Source of the DNA: Nematostella vectensis
Taxonomy: Eukaryota; Cnidaria; Anthozoa; Actiniaria; Edwardsiidae
Direction: 5' to 3'
Assembly: GCF_932526225.1 (NCBI RefSeq)
Contig: NC_064041.1
Span: forward strand, 10,090,813-10,154,812
Length of the DNA: 64,000 nucleotides
The translations under genes and the position numbers were made by a program. Below, piece after piece: positions 1 to 64,000 of this stretch. Positions within the stretch are counted from its first letter, which is position 1; each line of letters begins with the position of its first letter. The notes beneath the pieces are model-generated. The model did no database searches. It was given only the letters and a program-made list of their open reading frames with translations, and was not told where the DNA came from.

Positions 1-99
1 CCTTGTGACTCGCGATTCTTTTGAGATAAAAAGAAAATTCTTTTTGGAAATTGTAGTTTATTTTTTACCAGGTCAATTCGAAATAAAAAAAAAAATTGG

Positions 100-987
100 T
101 CAGAGAGTGCTTCTGACCCTTTCCACTATCCTTAAAGGTGAGGAAAGTGTTGCTAAATCTGGGATATACCTGCCTACATACTGAACTAAGCCTAAGAATC
201 CACGTAGCTCTGTTACATTAACTGGCGCTCTAGCATTGACTATGGATTCCACTTTGCCTGGGTCTGCAGCTATCCCTTTGTCTGAAATTACGTGTTCTAA
301 AAACGTAACCGAAGATAAACCAAACCGACACTTCTCCGGGTTAAGGGTTAACCCGCTCTCTGATAATCTTTCCATAGCACTAGTTAGTCTTTTCTTGTGT
401 TCAGCCTGATCTTTACCAAATACCATTATGTCATCTGCCAAGTTTAACACTCCTGGCAATCCAACTAACACCTTCTGCACTGTATACTGAAATACCTCTG
501 GTGCACTGCAAATTCCCATACCTAACCTCTTTATGCGAAATAATCCTACATGGGTTATGAAAGTGGTTACGTCTCGCGATTCCTCCTCTAATTCTAACTG
601 AAAAAATCCTTGTTTAAGGTCTAACTTTGAGAAAACTGTAGCACCATTAAGCTCAACTAGCATTTCCTGCATAGTCGGAACCGGATACCTTTCGCGCAAA
701 ACTGCCTGGTTAACCTTCGTCAAATCAATGCACATCCTAATTTCCTCATTTGCCTTAGGAATTACCACAATAGGGCTTACCCATCTCGATGCTACAGCTT
801 CCACTGGTTCGATTATGTCTTCCTCCTGTAGTCTATTCAGAAGATCCGCCACCTTGTCTCGATAACCAAATGGCAATCGTCTTACTGGCTGAGCAACCGG
901 TTCCACCTTATCGTCAATGTGTAACTTAACCTTATTTCCCTTTAGTTTGCCCACCCCTGAAAAGCACACTGGAAATTTAGACTTCAT
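100..987 (-). pseudogene. Ty3/gypsy reverse transcriptase fragment
   Basis: The minus-strand reading frame shows reverse-transcriptase hallmarks: an RT finger/palm start, SKLDLKQGFFQ, and an active-site box of the NxADD type (here with Leu before ADD) around 415-435. It stops shortly after the connection where RNase H should begin, so RNase H and integrase are missing or lie to the left of the window. Together with the protease and gag pieces on its right it forms the 5' half of an antisense Ty3/gypsy element inserted in the first visible intron of the RNF213-like gene. Confidence 0.9.
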
Positions 988-1189
988 TTCAGAACCTAGG
1001 CTAGTGTTACATTGCTGTTCTTGTTATGAAACTGAATTTACATGTAATAATTGTAGCTCTTCTTAGCAGTATTATGACTAATCAAATTGCTAACTGATGC
1101 ATTGCCATCAAAAACATAAAATGTTGCAACACATTTCCGGCTACAGATACTAACTTCCGTTTCAAATTCGCCTTTCAGCTTAAGCGCGT

Positions 1190-1368
1190 CTTCTTGACCA
1201 AACGCATACAATTTCTTGCTGGTTTTCTCTTAATTTCCTCGTAAAGCTTACTTGAAACAATATTCGCCGCTGCCCCGGAATCAATAATAAACGGAAAACT
1301 CTTTCCCCCGACTATCGCCTGACACATAGGAGTCTCCCTGAGTTGCCTAATATCCTCATCTACAGAAA
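1190..1368 (-). pseudogene. Ty3/gypsy aspartic protease remnant
   Basis: The reverse complement reads FPFIIDSGAAANIVSSKL, with the DSGA active-site motif at 1271-1282. This is the retroviral-type protease expected between the zinc knuckle and the RT. There is no continuous frame joining it to either neighbour, which fits a decayed copy. Confidence 0.75.
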
Positions 1369-1369
1369 A

Positions 1370-1624
1370 TTAATGGGTCACCCCGCTGTCCTTATCTGCT
1401 GACTCTTCCGTTATCTGGTGTTGAATTCCAGCGCTTCGTCGCGCACGGCCACGTCCTCGTCCACGCACAGCATGAGATTTCAACTCTCCTCCTTTGCAAA
1501 ATTTCGACTTTGAAAAATGTCCTACGACTCCACAGTTGTTGCATTTCTTTCCCAATGCTTTACAGACCTTGTCGCTGGATCGGTGCCCTTTTCTTCCGCA
1601 GCGATAGCACTCTACTTCGGACAT
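1370..1624 (-). pseudogene. Ty3/gypsy gag zinc knuckles
   Basis: There are two CCHC knuckles: CYRCGRKGHRSSDKVC (a spaced variant) and CNNCGVVGHFSKSKFC, followed by a basic RGRGRGRAR tail. This is the nucleocapsid part of gag. It is in the same frame as the upstream gag piece at 1646-1888 but is separated from it by a stop near 1643. Confidence 0.85.
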
Positions 1625-1645
1625 TACGTTGGAAATTCCACTTTG

Positions 1646-2133
1646 CTATTCGATTGGGGGTGTGTCGACTTTTCCTCCACGTGCTGAATCTTCAAACAGC
1701 AAAAACGTATTCGCCAACTGAATCGCCTGGGCCAAAGTTAGGTCGTTCCCCTTCTGCAAAAGTTTTCGCTCTATGCCACTGTGGTTTATACCAGATATAA
1801 ACTGTTCAACGAGGTTCTCGTTTAAAGTCTCGCCGGTAAAACCGCAATGTCGGATTGCATTACGCAATCTTACCTCGAAAGCCGCCACACTCTCGTTTTC
1901 TTCCTTCTTTACTGGACTTTGAATTCCACCGTTTTAGGTACTTCGGGCGACACTAGAACCCTCAGTGTTTCATACTGCCCCGCAGTTAGTCCGCAAAGGA
2001 GAAGCGCAACCTTGCTTTCCTCTGGAGTCTTCATCAAATCGCAATAACATTCCAATCGCTCCATATAGCTCTCGATGTCACCAACTCCTGTATAAGTTGG
2101 GACAGGGACGCCCTGTGACATCTGCTGGGCCAT
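1646..2133 (-). pseudogene. Ty3/gypsy gag matrix/capsid region, frameshifted
   Basis: Two minus-strand pieces (2133-1909 and 1888-1646) are in different frames and form one gag-like polypeptide: an N-terminal YTGVGDIESYMERLECYCD and then FEVRLRNAIRHCGF with FISGINHSGIERKLL. The frame changes near 1900. The start methionine at 2133 lies just downstream, on the minus strand, of a TTGGCGACGAGCG sequence (2143-2155), typical of a Ty3/gypsy primer-binding site. Confidence 0.8.
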
Positions 2134-2155
2134 GATCCCGAATCGCTCGTCGCCA

Positions 2156-2362
2156 ATTTAGTATCTCTCGCTATATATTCATTGGAGTCAGTTAACACAA
2201 CCGCACGCTTTGGTTTGCGAATATAGACTGATTTTTAATCACAGTATTTACAACTTATGGCATACGCCATGACCTTATATGGTATTACAAATAATCATTA
2301 TCAATAACGTCATCTCTGTTATATGATACTAAGTAAAGTGTGTTAATACACTACAGTAGGAA
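2156..2362 (-). repeat. putative 5' LTR of the Ty3/gypsy element
   Basis: The stretch lies directly beyond the primer-binding-site-like sequence and begins TGTAGTGTATTAAC on the minus strand. It is AT-rich with a TATATA-containing segment. The limits are estimated, because the second LTR is not in the window for comparison. Confidence 0.4.
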
Positions 2363-2651
2363 ACATTATGAACTGAATAAAATTTACATTTCAACAATGA
2401 CTCTCTTGCTCAGTATTATATTAAAAGCAGACTTAAATTCAGCGCCCCAAAAAATATGACCATTTTTAATCACAGCCCAAAAAAATGTGACCCCCCCTAA
2501 ATCGGCGCCCAAAAAACATAGCCCCCCCCTACATATCCCCCCCAAGCAATAAATGACCGCTCCCTTAGTAATCAACGAGTCATTACCAGAACTATAATAA
2601 ATCGGCGAGGAGTTCTTACTGGAAGTTTGGCCCCATCCTTTATTATTGCAG
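2363..2651. other. intron 5' of exon 1, no gene seen
   Basis: Contains degenerate short repeats of a CGCCCAAAAAANNTG type on a C-rich/A-rich background (2440-2550). It ends in the acceptor of exon 1. Confidence 0.5.
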
Positions 2652-63721
<61,070 letters not shown>

Positions 63722-64000
63722 GTGAGGGGATGGCAGGCCCTGCTCGAGTGAGCTCTAAAATTGCCCAGTAAAATATGTACTATTTATTTTTATGACTTTG
63801 TGATTCGTAATGGGACGGGTAAGAATGTTGTCAACATTGCCACAGCGCTCAGTTTATTGTCCGTTTTAGTCAAGTTGGAGTTTATTTAAGTGGTTAACGT
63901 GTTATGAGTCAAAATAATATTTATTTGAAAAAAAAAACATTTTAGTAAAAGATATCGCATGAAAAGTCCGAAACGTTTTTTCTCGCCAACATGCCCTTAT
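63722..64000. other. start of the intron after exon 74
   Basis: A good GTGAGG donor, then AT-rich unique sequence to the window end. Confidence 0.6.

Overview
This window looks like anthozoan cnidarian DNA (sea anemone or coral). It is intron-rich eukaryotic sequence with short exons and GT-AG introns. Two copies of a tRNA-derived SINE carry a 3' body (CTCCGGGTTCTCCGG-type) that I associate with coral and anemone genomes, and there are many small TA-flanked inverted-repeat elements. The taxonomic call is an inference.

Essentially the whole window is one giant gene on the + strand: an RNF213 (mysterin)-type AAA+ ATPase / E3 ubiquitin ligase. I read 74 consecutive coding exons between 2652 and 63721, about 13.6 kb of coding sequence or roughly 4,530 codons. 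Splice phases agree at every junction except one. The first exon(s) lie left of the window and the last few lie to its right. In order the exons encode: an N-terminal arm (2.6-6.7 kb and 15.3-22 kb); a P-loop unit with RAGVGKS (23.6 kb); the main P-loop/Walker B pair GETGCGKT / FFDEAN (30.3-31.7 kb); a second pair GKPGSSKS / LDEVGLAEDS (34.6-35.4 kb); the rest of the AAA core (36-43 kb); an acidic, MET-rich linker (45.1 kb); a C3HC4 RING (50.4 kb); an RZ-type zinc finger split over two exons (56.7-57.7 kb); and most of the C-terminal E3 shell (59-63.7 kb). Two lesions interrupt an otherwise perfect reading frame: an in-frame TGA at 35963-35965 and an apparent one-base frameshift in the GGG at 53376-53378.

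The introns are full of repeats. A 34-bp minisatellite of about 200 copies fills 8227-15093. A decayed Ty3/gypsy fragment (minus strand) occupies the left edge. A 5'-truncated non-LTR retrotransposon (minus strand) lies at 26166-28710. SINEs lie at 22121 and 28711, and a different one near 63061. At least ten small inverted-repeat (MITE-like) elements are scattered through the gene.

The most unusual pattern is that many introns carry tandem repeats whose unit spans the adjoining splice junction. The repeat copies the last or first ~15-30 bases of the exon together with its donor or acceptor, so one real splice site is accompanied by up to about 20 decoys (for example 30452-31220, 45549-45720, 46155-46540, 55598-56360, and 25690-25967). 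I saw no second protein-coding gene, no RNA gene and no CRISPR array.
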